Positions 19,921 through 28,239 are shown, counted from the first letter of the stretch. The stretch: DNA of 64,000 bases from Hyphomicrobiales bacterium (GCA_900473185.1 UCKU01000002.1:167926-231925), one strand, 5' to 3'. The notes: a model not told the origin generated them from the letters alone. Program-made: numbers and translations.

Positions 19921-20306
19921 TGCATTTCCTCCACAAAGCGGTGCCCGGCTGCACCCTCCTCACGCCGGGGTCCCAGACATCCGTCTGCAGACCTCAATCC
20001 CACGCCGCCTCTCCCGTGGCGGCCCCGTCAAAACGGAACAAACAAACCGTAAAATTTGTTTCGCGGAATATTCATTCCATTTTATCGAAACGACGTCAAG
20101 CCTCTTTGCCGATTTCGGCTGTCGTTGCCGAACAGACGACGGTTGCTGGGGCGAATTGTGCGTGATCAGCCTGTTGCAATCCGGCCATGATGGGCAGGGA
20201 ACCGTCACAGACGCTTATTGCGAAAGCCGTAGAGATCCCCATCTAGTCGGAGCCCCGAACAGCCTGCGCACACAGGCTGTTTTTTAAAGATTTTGGAGAC
20301 AGGACA
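19921..20306. other. 386-base divergent intergenic region
   Basis: This stretch lies between the sugar-binding protein gene (minus) and the DUF1993 gene (plus). It must contain the sugar operon promoter. It ends with a plus-strand terminator hairpin (20258-20285) that has no gene in front of it. No convincing open frame with a ribosome binding site is present on either strand. Confidence 0.6.
20258..20285 (+). terminator. orphan rho-independent terminator or attenuator before DUF1993 gene
   Basis: A 9-bp stem, AACAGCCTG / CAGGCTGTT, with a six-base loop (CGCACA) runs into six T residues. It ends 21 bases before the DUF1993 ATG. Since no plus-strand gene lies upstream, it would end either a small RNA or a leader transcript. 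Confidence 0.7.
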
Positions 20307-20810
20307 ATGTCCATTTCGATGTATCGCCTGACCGTGCCTATGTTCCAGCGCGGCATTGCCAGCCTGAAGACCTATCTCGACAAGGCGGAAGCCTATGCCG
20401 AGGAAAAGAAGATCGACCCGACCATCCTCGTGAATGCACGCCTTGCCCCGGATATGCTGCCGCTTTCCGGCCAGTATCAGCGCGCCAGCGATAGCGCCAA
20501 GTTCGCGCTCGCCCGCCTGACGGCGACTGACGCGCCGAAATTCGAGGACAATGAAGCGACGATCGCCGACCTACGCGAACGTATGGCCAAGACCGAAGCT
20601 TACCTTGCGAGCTTCGCTGCCGAAGCTCTTGATGGTAGCGATGTGAGAGAAATTACAGTTCCGGGCCGCAACGGTTCGGTCGTTCCCGGCATCGAATATG
20701 TCGCCCTCTTCGCGCTGCCGAACTTCTATTTTCACGTGACGACGGCACACGCCATCCTGCGCAACCAGGGTGCGCCGGTCGGCAAGCGGGACTTCCTCGG
20801 AAATTTCTGA
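20307..20810 (+). CDS. DUF1993 family protein
   Basis: A 167-residue cytoplasmic protein of the DUF1993 family, helical proteins of the DinB/YfiT-like four-helix-bundle type with no assigned reaction. It opens MSISMYRLTVPMFQRGIASL and ends NQGAPVGKRDFLGNF. The conserved FALPNFYFHVTTAHAILR segment contains the histidines expected near the C-terminus. ATG 20307 has GGAGACAGGA upstream. It is monocistronic, bounded by an upstream terminator hairpin and a downstream repeat plus terminator. Confidence 0.85.
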   Translation: MSISMYRLTVPMFQRGIASLKTYLDKAEAYAEEKKIDPTILVNARLAPDMLPLSGQYQRASDSAKFALARLTATDAPKFEDNEATIADLRERMAKTEAYLASFAAEALDGSDVREITVPGRNGSVVPGIEYVALFALPNFYFHVTTAHAILRNQGAPVGKRDFLGNF

Positions 20811-20827
20811 TGCGTAGTTTTAAAGAG

Positions 20828-20871
20828 TTAGAGCGTCCTTTGTGCGTCCGAATGGACGCACGGCGCTCTAA
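20828..20871. repeat. nested palindromic element
   Basis: The outer arms TTAGAGCG / CGCTCTAA enclose an inner perfect hairpin GTGCGTCC-GAAT-GGACGCAC. I believe very similar palindromes (the TTAGAGCG...CGCTCTAA form) are scattered between genes in Rhizobium genomes, but that is recollection. The element sits between the DUF1993 gene and the convergent phosphonate hydrolase gene. Confidence 0.55.
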
Positions 20872-22416
20872 TCAGGGCCGGTGCGTCACCGGCCCTTTTT
20901 CCGTCAGTTCGGTATAGGCAAGTGTCTGATCGAGATGCCGCGCCCGGAGCGATAGCAGCCGTTCGGCATAGCCGAGCCGTACCGACGCATAGGCCGGATC
21001 GTCGGCAAGGTTGCGCAATTCCATCGGATCTTGTGAGAGATCGAAGAGCAGCGCCGGCAATGCGGCGAAATGCACATATTTGAATTGCTCGTCGCGGATC
21101 ACGGCAAGATTCAGCTCGTTCGACCGAAGGCCGAAATGCCGCTCCGCCTCGCCATGGGCGATATCCCGGAAATCGAATTCCCAGAAAGCCGCATCCCGCC
21201 AGCCCTGCGCCATGCCGCCATCGAGGAAAGGCGCAAGCGAGCGCCCGTCGATGCCATTGGCAGGCCTGATCCCGAGCCGATCGCAGAGCGTAGGGAACAC
21301 ATCGGCAGCACTGGTGAAATTCTCGACGATACCGCCGGCGGATGCCGCGCCAGGATCGCGGATGACGAGCGGAATATGATAGCCGCCCTCGAAATAGCCG
21401 CCTTTGCCGAGCGTCCAGTGATCACCCGCCATCTCAGCATGGTCGGAGGTGAAGACGACGATCGTGTTGTCCCACCCGCCGGCATCCTTCAGCGCTTGCC
21501 AGATACGCCCGAGCTGGTCGTCTACCTCGGCAATCATCCCGTAATAGGTCGACCGGATGGCGTCGAAGTCGGCAGCACTCAAATCGCTGAGCGGCCCTTC
21601 CGCCCCATGGATGAAACTTCCCTTTCCGGTCCGCGGCATGGCATAGGCGAGATAGGGATGGCTTTGCTGTTCTCTTTCTCGGTCTGCCGCACGCGCAAAA
21701 GCCGGGCCTTTGCCCGGATTGAACATGCGGTTGAAGGGCTCCGGCACGGAGAAGGGCGGGTGCGGCCGCAAAAAGGAAATATGCGCGAACCACGGCGTAT
21801 CCTGCTCGCCCATCCAGCGGATGAATTCCCCGGTCAGGAAAGCGGTCTGCGTCTCTTCGCGTGAATAGGCTGGCGCCGCATTCGAGATTTCCCCTGCTGC
21901 AGCGCCGACCGGAATATGGATATCACGGCTGGTGGCATCCGCGCGGCCGCGCGAGCGCAACCAGGAGAGCCATTGCCTCTCATGCTCCGGCAGAAGCTGG
22001 CGAACAGTGAAGCCCGGCAGCACACCTTCATAGGTCGTCAGGTGCGGATCATTGGCATCCATATCGCGCGGATCTGGCGCCGTGTCCGTGTAGCCGAACA
22101 GCGTCGGATCGTAACCCGCCCGTCTTGCCGCCAGCGCCAGATTGTCGAACCGCCGGTCGAGCGGCGAGCCGTTCCGGCAGACACGGTGGTTCATCTGGTA
22201 GAGGCCGGTATAAAGTGTGGCGCGCGCCGGCGAACAAGGAGCCGCGCCAGCATAATGCCGCCGGAAGAGCGTCCCTTCTTTCGCCAGAGCGTCTACATTT
22301 GGCGTCCTGACGCAGGCGTGCCCCACAGCCGAGAGGCAATCGCCGCGCCATTGATCCGCAGTGATGATGAGAACGTTGGGCTTTGAGCCGCGTTCAGTGG
22401 TGATTTGATCTCGCAT
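20872..22416 (-). CDS. phosphonate monoester hydrolase / sulfatase-family phosphodiesterase
   Basis: An alkaline-phosphatase-superfamily hydrolase of 514 residues, the same length as the characterised R. leguminosarum and Burkholderia phosphonate monoester hydrolases. The sulfatase signature is PCSPARATLYTG, with Cys61 expected to become formylglycine. Metal ligands lie in ITADQWRGD near residue 20 and in FTSDHAEMAGDH. The C-terminal block YVHFAALPALLFDLSQDPMELRNL matches this subfamily closely. It overlaps galE by 23 bases in a two-gene minus-strand unit. A sulfatase or choline-sulfatase-like role cannot be excluded. Confidence 0.82.
   Translation of the reverse strand: MRDQITTERGSKPNVLIITADQWRGDCLSAVGHACVRTPNVDALAKEGTLFRRHYAGAAPCSPARATLYTGLYQMNHRVCRNGSPLDRRFDNLALAARRAGYDPTLFGYTDTAPDPRDMDANDPHLTTYEGVLPGFTVRQLLPEHERQWLSWLRSRGRADATSRDIHIPVGAAAGEISNAAPAYSREETQTAFLTGEFIRWMGEQDTPWFAHISFLRPHPPFSVPEPFNRMFNPGKGPAFARAADREREQQSHPYLAYAMPRTGKGSFIHGAEGPLSDLSAADFDAIRSTYYGMIAEVDDQLGRIWQALKDAGGWDNTIVVFTSDHAEMAGDHWTLGKGGYFEGGYHIPLVIRDPGAASAGGIVENFTSAADVFPTLCDRLGIRPANGIDGRSLAPFLDGGMAQGWRDAAFWEFDFRDIAHGEAERHFGLRSNELNLAVIRDEQFKYVHFAALPALLFDLSQDPMELRNLADDPAYASVRLGYAERLLSLRARHLDQTLAYTELTEKGPVTHRP
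20875..20900 (+). terminator. terminator embedded in the convergent gene's 3' end
   Basis: The stem GGGCCGGTG / CACCGGCCC with a CGT loop is followed by TTTTT on the plus strand. It would terminate the DUF1993 transcript. It lies entirely inside the last codons of the minus-strand phosphonate hydrolase gene (Thr-His-Arg-Pro-stop region). Confidence 0.8.
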
Positions 22417-23377
22417 GCCAGTTCCAGGCCGACTCTATGATCTGCGAGAGATCATACTGCGGCACCCAGCCCAGCACGTCCCGCGCCTTGTCGTTATTGG
22501 CGACCAGCGTATGTGAATCGCCCTCGCGACGGCCGATATATTCGACCGGGAACGGCTTCCTGGAGACATCTTCGATGGCGCCGAGCAGTTCCTTCACCGT
22601 GGTGCCGGTACCCGTGCCGAGATTGAGCGCGACGGATTCGCCGCCATCAAGCAGATATTGGACGGCGCGTACATGCGCATCGGCAAGATCGAGAACATGG
22701 ATATAGTCGCGCACGCAGGTGCCGTCGCGCGTCTCATAATCGCTGCCGAAAACCTTGAAGCCCTGGCGACGGCCCAGCGCCGCATCGATCGCCAGCGGGA
22801 TCGCATGCGTTTCCGGCTGGTGCCATTCGCCGATCCGGCCTTCGAAATCGGCACCGGCGGCGTTGAAATAGCGCAGCACGACGGAGCGAAGGCTCTTGTA
22901 CTGGTCGTAATCGGCAAGCGCCTGCTCGACGATATATTTGGTGCGGCCATAGGGATTGATCGGCACCTGACGGTGCGTCTCATCGAGCGGCACGCTCTGC
23001 GGCAGACCATAGGTCGCGCAGGTGGAGGAGAAGACGAAAGCATTGATGCCGGCGGCCTGCGCTGCCGACAGCAGCGTCAGCGTGCCGATGACGTTGTTCT
23101 CGTAGAAGGAGACCGGATCCTTAACCGATTCGCCGACTTCGATCAGCGCCGCGAAATGCAGGATTGCCGACGGCTTATGCTTTGCCAGCACCTCATCGAG
23201 ACGGGCGCGATCGCGAATGTCGCCCTCTTCCGCTGGTCCCCATTTGACGAATTCGCGATGACCGTTGGAAAAATTGTCGAACACCACGGGCTTGTAGCCC
23301 TTGTTCGCCAGATCGAGACACGTATGCGAGCCAATATAACCAGCGCCGCCGACGACCAGTACCGTTTCACCTGCCAT
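22394..23377 (-). CDS. galE: UDP-glucose 4-epimerase
   Basis: Interconverts UDP-glucose and UDP-galactose for exopolysaccharide and lipopolysaccharide synthesis; the rhizobial orthologue is often called exoB. The 327-residue protein is a short-chain dehydrogenase of the extended class: NAD-binding GGAGYIGSH at residues 10-18, catalytic SST near 117-119, and Y143-x3-K147 (YGRTK). NLGTGTG and ALNLGTGTGTTV-like sequence mark the sugar site. ATG 23377 opens MAGETVLVVGG. The phosphonate hydrolase gene starts within its last 23 bases, so the two are probably co-transcribed. Confidence 0.95.
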   Translation of the reverse strand: MAGETVLVVGGAGYIGSHTCLDLANKGYKPVVFDNFSNGHREFVKWGPAEEGDIRDRARLDEVLAKHKPSAILHFAALIEVGESVKDPVSFYENNVIGTLTLLSAAQAAGINAFVFSSTCATYGLPQSVPLDETHRQVPINPYGRTKYIVEQALADYDQYKSLRSVVLRYFNAAGADFEGRIGEWHQPETHAIPLAIDAALGRRQGFKVFGSDYETRDGTCVRDYIHVLDLADAHVRAVQYLLDGGESVALNLGTGTGTTVKELLGAIEDVSRKPFPVEYIGRREGDSHTLVANNDKARDVLGWVPQYDLSQIIESAWNWHARSNHH

Positions 23378-23705
23378 ACATCTATCCCTTTACAAGTCAC
23401 AGATGCGTGGACCTTAGCCAAGTTACAAGTCAGGAAAAAGTTATCTCGGTTACATATTTGCAAAAAGAAGAAGATTAGAGATGGCTTGCATACGGAATGC
23501 GCCTTTCGGCAGAGCTATTGGCTTGCCGGCCACATCGACGGCTTTTGCATCGAAGACATTCGTTATATCGCTAACGCCGTCGGAATGAGCGCCGCCATTT
23601 CGGCTCTTTCGTGGTCGAAGAGATCGGTCGACATCTGGCCGATCAGCCTTAGCGCTATAATGTTTATCGTCGATAAGCCTGCTGCATCAGTTTAAGGAAG
23701 AAAAT
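23378..23705. other. intergenic region upstream of galE with a direct repeat
   Basis: A 328-base divergent region between galE and the ThuA-like gene. It contains two copies of TTACAAGTCA, at 23390-23399 and 23423-23432, 33 bases apart, upstream of galE. A few short frames occur, but none has a convincing ribosome binding site. Confidence 0.5.
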
Positions 23706-24350
23706 ATGAAAAAGGCGATCATCGTCTGGGGCGGCTGGCAGGGCCACGAGCCGGAGCCCTGCGCAAATATCGTTGGCGAATTGTTGCGCGAGGACGGCTT
23801 TGCAGTCGAAATCACCAATGACCTCGGCATCTTCGGCTCACCACTTCTCGCAAATGCCGATCTTCTGGTGCCGGTCATTACCGGCGAGAAGCTGGAAAAG
23901 CCGCATGCAGATGCCCTGGTCCAAGCTGTTCGCGGCGGTCTCGGCCTCGGGGGCCATCACGGCTGCCTTGCTACTTCCTTCAAGGAAAGCGCACCCTTCC
24001 GCTACGTCTCCGGCGTCACCTGGGTTGCCCATCCCGGCAATATCATTGACTTCCGGGTTGCCATAACGCGGCAGGATGATCCGCTGATGGAAGGCATTCC
24101 GGACTTCGACTACCGCTCGGAGCAGTATTATCTGCACTACGATCCCTCGGTCGAAATCCTCGCCACCACGACCTTCACCGGCCAGTACGATCCTGCCGCG
24201 CGCAATATCGCGATGCCCGTCGTCTTCAAGCGACATTTCGGCGAGGGCCGCGTCTTCTATTCCGCACTTGGCCATGTCGCCGCTGAATTCAGTCACCCCT
24301 ACATGCCCCTCATTCTCCGGCGCGGTCTCAGCTGGGCCGCTCGCCAGTAA
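23706..24350 (+). CDS. ThuA-like protein
   Basis: A 214-residue class I glutamine-amidotransferase-like protein of the ThuA family, named after trehalose utilisation in rhizobia; the family's reaction is sugar-related (oxidation/epimerisation of disaccharides in thu operons). Visible features are VWGGWQGHEPEP at the N-terminus, GLGGHHGC and the C-terminal GEGRVFYSALGHVAAEF. It stands alone here, not beside other thu genes, so its substrate is unclear. ATG 23706 has AAGGAAG eight bases upstream. Confidence 0.85.
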   Translation: MKKAIIVWGGWQGHEPEPCANIVGELLREDGFAVEITNDLGIFGSPLLANADLLVPVITGEKLEKPHADALVQAVRGGLGLGGHHGCLATSFKESAPFRYVSGVTWVAHPGNIIDFRVAITRQDDPLMEGIPDFDYRSEQYYLHYDPSVEILATTTFTGQYDPAARNIAMPVVFKRHFGEGRVFYSALGHVAAEFSHPYMPLILRRGLSWAARQ

Positions 24351-24456
24351 TCGGGGGCATGACCGGAATGAGCTGCGATGCCTGGCCGGCGGCTTCGGTG
24401 AATACAGAGCCGAGGATCGTTCGCATCATGTTTGCGAACAAGCCGGCCTGACAACG

Positions 24457-24489
24457 AAAAAGCCGCCGGCGCGACGGCCAGCGGCTTTT
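24457..24489. terminator. bidirectional terminator
   Basis: The stem AAAAGCCGC / GCGGCTTTT with an internal GGC/GCC pairing has T-rich tails in both readings. It lies between the ThuA-like gene (plus) and the DUF2934 gene (minus), so it can serve both. Confidence 0.8.
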
Positions 24490-24537
24490 AGTATTCAGTA
24501 TATAAAAGCGCCTTTGCGACGCCGGCCTCAGCCGAGC

Positions 24538-24795
24538 CTAGCGGCCGGCCGCCTTGCGCCGGCTGCTCTCACTATCCTGTGCCTCAGCCTCGTCATAAGC
24601 CCGCATCAGGCGCCCGGCTGCCTTCAGCTTTTCGATGAGATCGCTCCCATCGGCAGAGGCCTTGGTGGCTTCAAGCTGTTCGAATTCCCTGTGCGCCTGC
24701 GCCCAGTGGCTTTCGCCCCGACCATGCGGACGGCCTTCCTCTTCCCAGATGGCATACGCCCGCTGGCTGACCCAATCATCCCGATTACGACTCAT
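24538..24795 (-). CDS. DUF2934 domain protein
   Basis: A small protein of 85 residues. The N-terminal WVSQRAYAIWEEEGRPHGRG is the DUF2934 core, a short conserved helix found in many rhizobial proteins of unknown function. The C-terminal part is charged and helical and ends SRRKAAGR. I chose ATG 24795 (MSRNRDDW) because the upstream ten residues (MCVFTGWGFA) do not look like the family. It is monocistronic with a shared terminator downstream. Confidence 0.75.
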   Translation of the reverse strand: MSRNRDDWVSQRAYAIWEEEGRPHGRGESHWAQAHREFEQLEATKASADGSDLIEKLKAAGRLMRAYDEAEAQDSESSRRKAAGR

Positions 24796-24972
24796 TGCAA
24801 AACCCCAGCCAGTAAATACGCACACGCAATACCGATGAGAATAAAAGTGCCAGCCTGGACTTTAGGAGTCGTTACTGCGGGATGTAATTTTGCAGGATAA
24901 ATTGCTTCGAAAAGAGTAGTTTTTCAGTGACTATAGTTAAAAGGGCGGAAACGTTCATCCGCCCTGATATGT

Positions 24973-26502
24973 TCAAACAGCGATAGACTCTTCAACCGCC
25001 TCCCCGACTTCGCCGCTACCTCGTCCCATGAAGGTGAAAATGACGATTGCCGTCAGGATCGTAATACCGGTCAGAAACCACAGAAGCAGGCCGAAGGCAC
25101 TATTATAGGCACGGATGAGTTCCAGTTCTCCCATGCCGGAAAGAGCCTGGCCCGCACCGTTGAGATCCCCCGTCACCAGTCGCTGTGCCGCCACTGTCGC
25201 TTCATGGCTTGTTCCAAGATAGGACTGCGTCAGCGCGGAAAGGACTGCACTCACGATGGCGAGTGCCACCCCTTCGCCGGCGACGCGGGTCGTGCTGAAG
25301 ATCCCGGTTGCCATGCCGGCACGCTCCTTCGGCACGACACTGACGGCAAGTCCGTCCATGAGGCCCCAGGGCAGGCTGATGCCGATACCAATCGTCAGCA
25401 GCGGTGCGATAAGCGCCACATGGTGTGAACCGACGGGAATGTGCGCGAGCCAGAAGAGACCGGCAGCCGAAATGACGAGACCGACGCTGCAGATCGTTGC
25501 TGCCGGCAACCACCGGGTCAGCAGCCCGGCCGCGATTGGCAGGATGAGAAGCGGACCGGAAAGCGCGATCATCATCTGTCCGGCGGCAACCGCGCTCAAA
25601 CGCTCGACACCGACGAAGCGCACCGGCAGCAGGATCAGCAGGACGACGAAAGCATAGGCGGGAGCAGCCGCCAGAAGCTGCACACCGACAAAGCGAGGAT
25701 AGCGGAAAAGCGTCAGATCAAGCATCGGCCGCTTTACGAGGTGCTCGATGAAGCAGAAGAGGGCCATCAGCAGCGCCGAGCCGAGAATGAGCCCAAGCGT
25801 GAGAGCATCGCCCCAGCCGCTTTCCGGCGCCCGCAGCACGCCATAAGTAAAGAGCGACAGGGCGAGCGTGAAGCTGATCGCGCCCGGCCAATCGAGCCCC
25901 CTTGCCTCAGGGTCGCGGGTTTCCGTCAGGAATACCGCCCCGAAAACGAAGGCGATGATAGCGAGGCCAACCACGAGTGCGAAAATCGCCCGCCACCCGA
26001 AGGCCTCGATCATCATGCCCGACGCCATCGGTCCAAACGCCAGCCCAATACCGAAACTTGCACCGACGAGACTGAAGGCCCGCATGCGTTCCTTTCCGTC
26101 AAACTCCTGTGCCAGCGATGCCATCCCGCCGGAAAAGGCCGCGGCCGAGCCGAAACCCTGAAGCGCGCGAAGACTGTCGAACCAGATAATGTCAGGCGAA
26201 AAGGCAAGTCCGCCGGAAAACAGGATGAAGGCGGCAAGGCCGCACAGGAAAATGCGTTTGCGGCCATAGCTGTCTGCCAACGCGCCGGCCGCCATCAATG
26301 TGCTGCCGAATGTCAGCATGAAGGCGTTGGTGACCCAATTATGGGCAATAGGGCTGCCGCCAAGTTCGGCACTGATCGCCGGCAGGGCCACGGCGGGGCC
26401 GGTAAAGGTGAGAGGCATAGCCGCCGCTGCCGAGCAGACGGCGATCAAGACGAAGATTTTCTCCGCGATACTTGTAGATTTGGACTTGTGGGGAACGGTC
26501 AT
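24973..26502 (-). CDS. MFS drug exporter, DHA2 (14-TM) family
   Basis: An inner-membrane proton-driven exporter of 509 residues with about 14 hydrophobic segments. Motif A is GALADSYGRKRIFL. The N-terminal FTGPAVALPAISAEL and NWVTNAFMLTFGSTL segments match EmrB/QacA-like carriers. I chose ATG 26502 (MTVPHKSKS); the longer frame to 26775 runs into the divergent LysR gene and is not plausible. The neighbouring divergent LysR regulator probably controls it, with a candidate operator between them. Confidence 0.88.
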   Translation of the reverse strand: MTVPHKSKSTSIAEKIFVLIAVCSAAAAMPLTFTGPAVALPAISAELGGSPIAHNWVTNAFMLTFGSTLMAAGALADSYGRKRIFLCGLAAFILFSGGLAFSPDIIWFDSLRALQGFGSAAAFSGGMASLAQEFDGKERMRAFSLVGASFGIGLAFGPMASGMMIEAFGWRAIFALVVGLAIIAFVFGAVFLTETRDPEARGLDWPGAISFTLALSLFTYGVLRAPESGWGDALTLGLILGSALLMALFCFIEHLVKRPMLDLTLFRYPRFVGVQLLAAAPAYAFVVLLILLPVRFVGVERLSAVAAGQMMIALSGPLLILPIAAGLLTRWLPAATICSVGLVISAAGLFWLAHIPVGSHHVALIAPLLTIGIGISLPWGLMDGLAVSVVPKERAGMATGIFSTTRVAGEGVALAIVSAVLSALTQSYLGTSHEATVAAQRLVTGDLNGAGQALSGMGELELIRAYNSAFGLLLWFLTGITILTAIVIFTFMGRGSGEVGEAVEESIAV

Positions 26503-26621
26503 CGGATATCCGCTGGTTCGAGGGTGGGGCGCGCTTGGGAGGTGCGCGGGGCGGCGCTGAAACGCCTGGACTTCGAATGCGGAAAGCAGCATAAATTGAG
26601 GATAATGCTTCGATAACCTAC

Positions 26622-26650
26622 GGTTTGTTCCGCATATAAAGGAATAAACC
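26622..26650. promoter_or_regulatory. inverted repeat, candidate LysR operator
   Basis: GGTTTGTTCC and GGAATAAACC form a 10-bp inverted repeat (9 of 10 positions) around the nine-base spacer GCATATAAA. The inner TTCC...GGAA contains a T-N11-A arrangement typical of LysR-type sites. It lies between the divergent exporter and LysR genes, six bases before the LysR ATG. Confidence 0.5.
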
Positions 26651-26656
26651 GCTCGA

Positions 26657-27613
26657 ATGGATCTGCACATGGACCAACCTCTGGGCGGCCTCACGGCATT
26701 CGTCAGGACGGCGGATCTTGGAAGTTTCGTCGCCGCCGGCCGGGCAATGGGCCTTTCCGCCTCCGCTGTCGGCAAGGCTGTGACCGCGCTTGAACAACAA
26801 CTCGGCGTCCGCCTGTTCCAGCGCTCGACACGGAGCTTGCGGCTGACGGAAGAAGGCCGCCTGTTCCACGAACGCTGCCGGCGTATCCTCGATGACCTGG
26901 AAGACGCCCAGGCCTCGCTGGCACAGGCTGTTGCGACCCCTCGGGGACGGTTGCGCGTCAGCGTGCCGCTGGTCAGCTACCATCTGATCCTGCCGATCTT
27001 GCCGGAATTCGTGAACCTCTACCCGGAGGTCGAACTGGATCTCGACTTCAACGACCGGATTGTCGATCTCATCGAAGAGGGCGTCGATGTTGCAATCCGC
27101 AGCGGGACCCTGCCGGATTCAAGACTGATGTCGCGCGCGCTTCGCCCGTTTCAGCTCTTGTTGTGTGCCGCTCCTGCCTATCTGGAAAAACACGGAACAC
27201 CCGATTGCCCTCGTGATCTCGAAGGCCATCAGAGCGTCCGGTTCCGATTTCCGAATTCCGGAAAGCTGCAACCCTGGCCGCTCAGCCTCACTGCGGACCA
27301 TCCGGAAATCAGAACCCGTACCGTTCTGACCTGCAACAACATGGAAGCCCTTCGCGGCGCCACCGTCAGCGGCATGGGCATCGGCTGCATGCCGGATTTT
27401 CTCGCGCGCGACCCACTGGCCAACGGCAGGCTGCGCACCGTGCTCGACGCCCATATAGACGCCCCTGCCCAGTTCCATCTCCTCTGGCCATCCAACCGGC
27501 AACTCTCGCCCAAGGTCCGCGTCCTCGTCGATTTTCTCAGCGAAAAACTGTTCTCAGACCGCTGTGAGATTCACATGGAAGAAGAGCGACGATCACAGCC
27601 CCTGAAGCCCTGA
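26657..27613 (+). CDS. LysR family transcriptional regulator
   Basis: A DNA-binding regulator of 318 residues. The N-terminal winged helix-turn-helix reads FVRTADLGSFVAAGRAMGLS followed by ASAVGKAVTALEQQLGVRLF. The rest is the periplasmic-binding-like effector domain (LPEFVNLYPEVELDLDFNDR; GVDVAIRSG), of the group that typically represses a divergent transporter. The start may instead be ATG 26669 (MDQPLGGL), which many relatives use. The inducer is unknown. Confidence 0.9.
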   Translation: MDLHMDQPLGGLTAFVRTADLGSFVAAGRAMGLSASAVGKAVTALEQQLGVRLFQRSTRSLRLTEEGRLFHERCRRILDDLEDAQASLAQAVATPRGRLRVSVPLVSYHLILPILPEFVNLYPEVELDLDFNDRIVDLIEEGVDVAIRSGTLPDSRLMSRALRPFQLLLCAAPAYLEKHGTPDCPRDLEGHQSVRFRFPNSGKLQPWPLSLTADHPEIRTRTVLTCNNMEALRGATVSGMGIGCMPDFLARDPLANGRLRTVLDAHIDAPAQFHLLWPSNRQLSPKVRVLVDFLSEKLFSDRCEIHMEEERRSQPLKP

Positions 27614-28029
27614 AAAGTTGCACCGCCGTAGATGATTGCATAGTTTCGCGAGAGAAATTGAGGGGTAAATCCGTTACGGGTACCTGCGATGAGCGGTCAG
27701 GACGCTTTACCTCCTCGAAGAGAAAGCTGGTCCTGCCGGTCGCGCACGCAACCCAACCCGCGAACGCAATATCGATCTCCTAAGCCGATTACAGTGTGAT
27801 TCAGATCAATGACGCAGAAATACATCCCCTGGTAGCGAATTCAAAACTTTGAGGAACAAAGGTTGACGTGATAACCAGTAATGGATATAGAGCGCCATCG
27901 ATACTTTGTTTGCCGTTATTTGTTTTTGCTGCGCTTTGCGCTTCTTGATCAACTTTCCCTCTCAAAAATCGAAACAACCGCCGTGCGTCGCCCGGCGGCA
28001 GATTAATCGTTGCTATGAAAGGGTTTGTT
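27614..28029. other. long upstream region of the cold-shock gene
   Basis: This 416-base stretch after the LysR gene contains no supported gene. Its second half holds a strong promoter (27863-27891) and a transcribed leader of about 130 bases in front of the cold-shock gene. The first half (27614-27860) shows nothing recognisable. Confidence 0.6.
27863..27891 (+). promoter_or_regulatory. sigma-70 type promoter of the cold-shock gene
   Basis: TTGACG is followed by a 17-base spacer and TATAGA. Transcription would start near 27898, giving a leader of about 130 bases before the ATG at 28030. Long structured leaders are a known feature of cold-shock genes. Confidence 0.65.
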
Positions 28030-28239
28030 ATGACCACCGGCACAGTTAAATGGTTTAACGCCACCAAGGGCTTCGGCTTCATTCAGCCTGACGACGGCAG
28101 TGCGGACGTCTTCGTCCACATCTCCGCAGTCGAGCGCGCCGGCATGGGCTCGATCGTTGAAGGTCAGAAGCTTGGCTATCAACTTGAGCAGGACCAAAGA
28201 TCGGGCAAAATGTCCGCAGGCCAGCTTCAGGCCGCTTAA
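28030..28239 (+). CDS. cold-shock domain protein (CspA family)
   Basis: A 69-residue single-stranded nucleic-acid-binding protein. RNP1 is KGFGFIQ and RNP2 is VFVHISAVE, both intact, within [18 protein letters not shown] chose ATG 28030, which has AAAGGG eight bases upstream; the five residues from 28015 are not part of the family. It acts as an RNA chaperone. A sigma-70 promoter lies 140 bases upstream and a terminator follows 52 bases after the stop. The exact csp paralogue cannot be assigned. Confidence 0.95.
   Translation: MTTGTVKWFNATKGFGFIQPDDGSADVFVHISAVERAGMGSIVEGQKLGYQLEQDQRSGKMSAGQLQAA

Noticed and set aside
20728..20743. CACGTG-containing palindrome similar to parS in the DUF1993 gene
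   Set aside because: Only about 11 of 16 positions match; the flanking arms are wrong for ParB.
25441..26616. 391-codon open frame on the plus strand
   Set aside because: Highly charged, low-complexity translation antisense to the DHA2 exporter.
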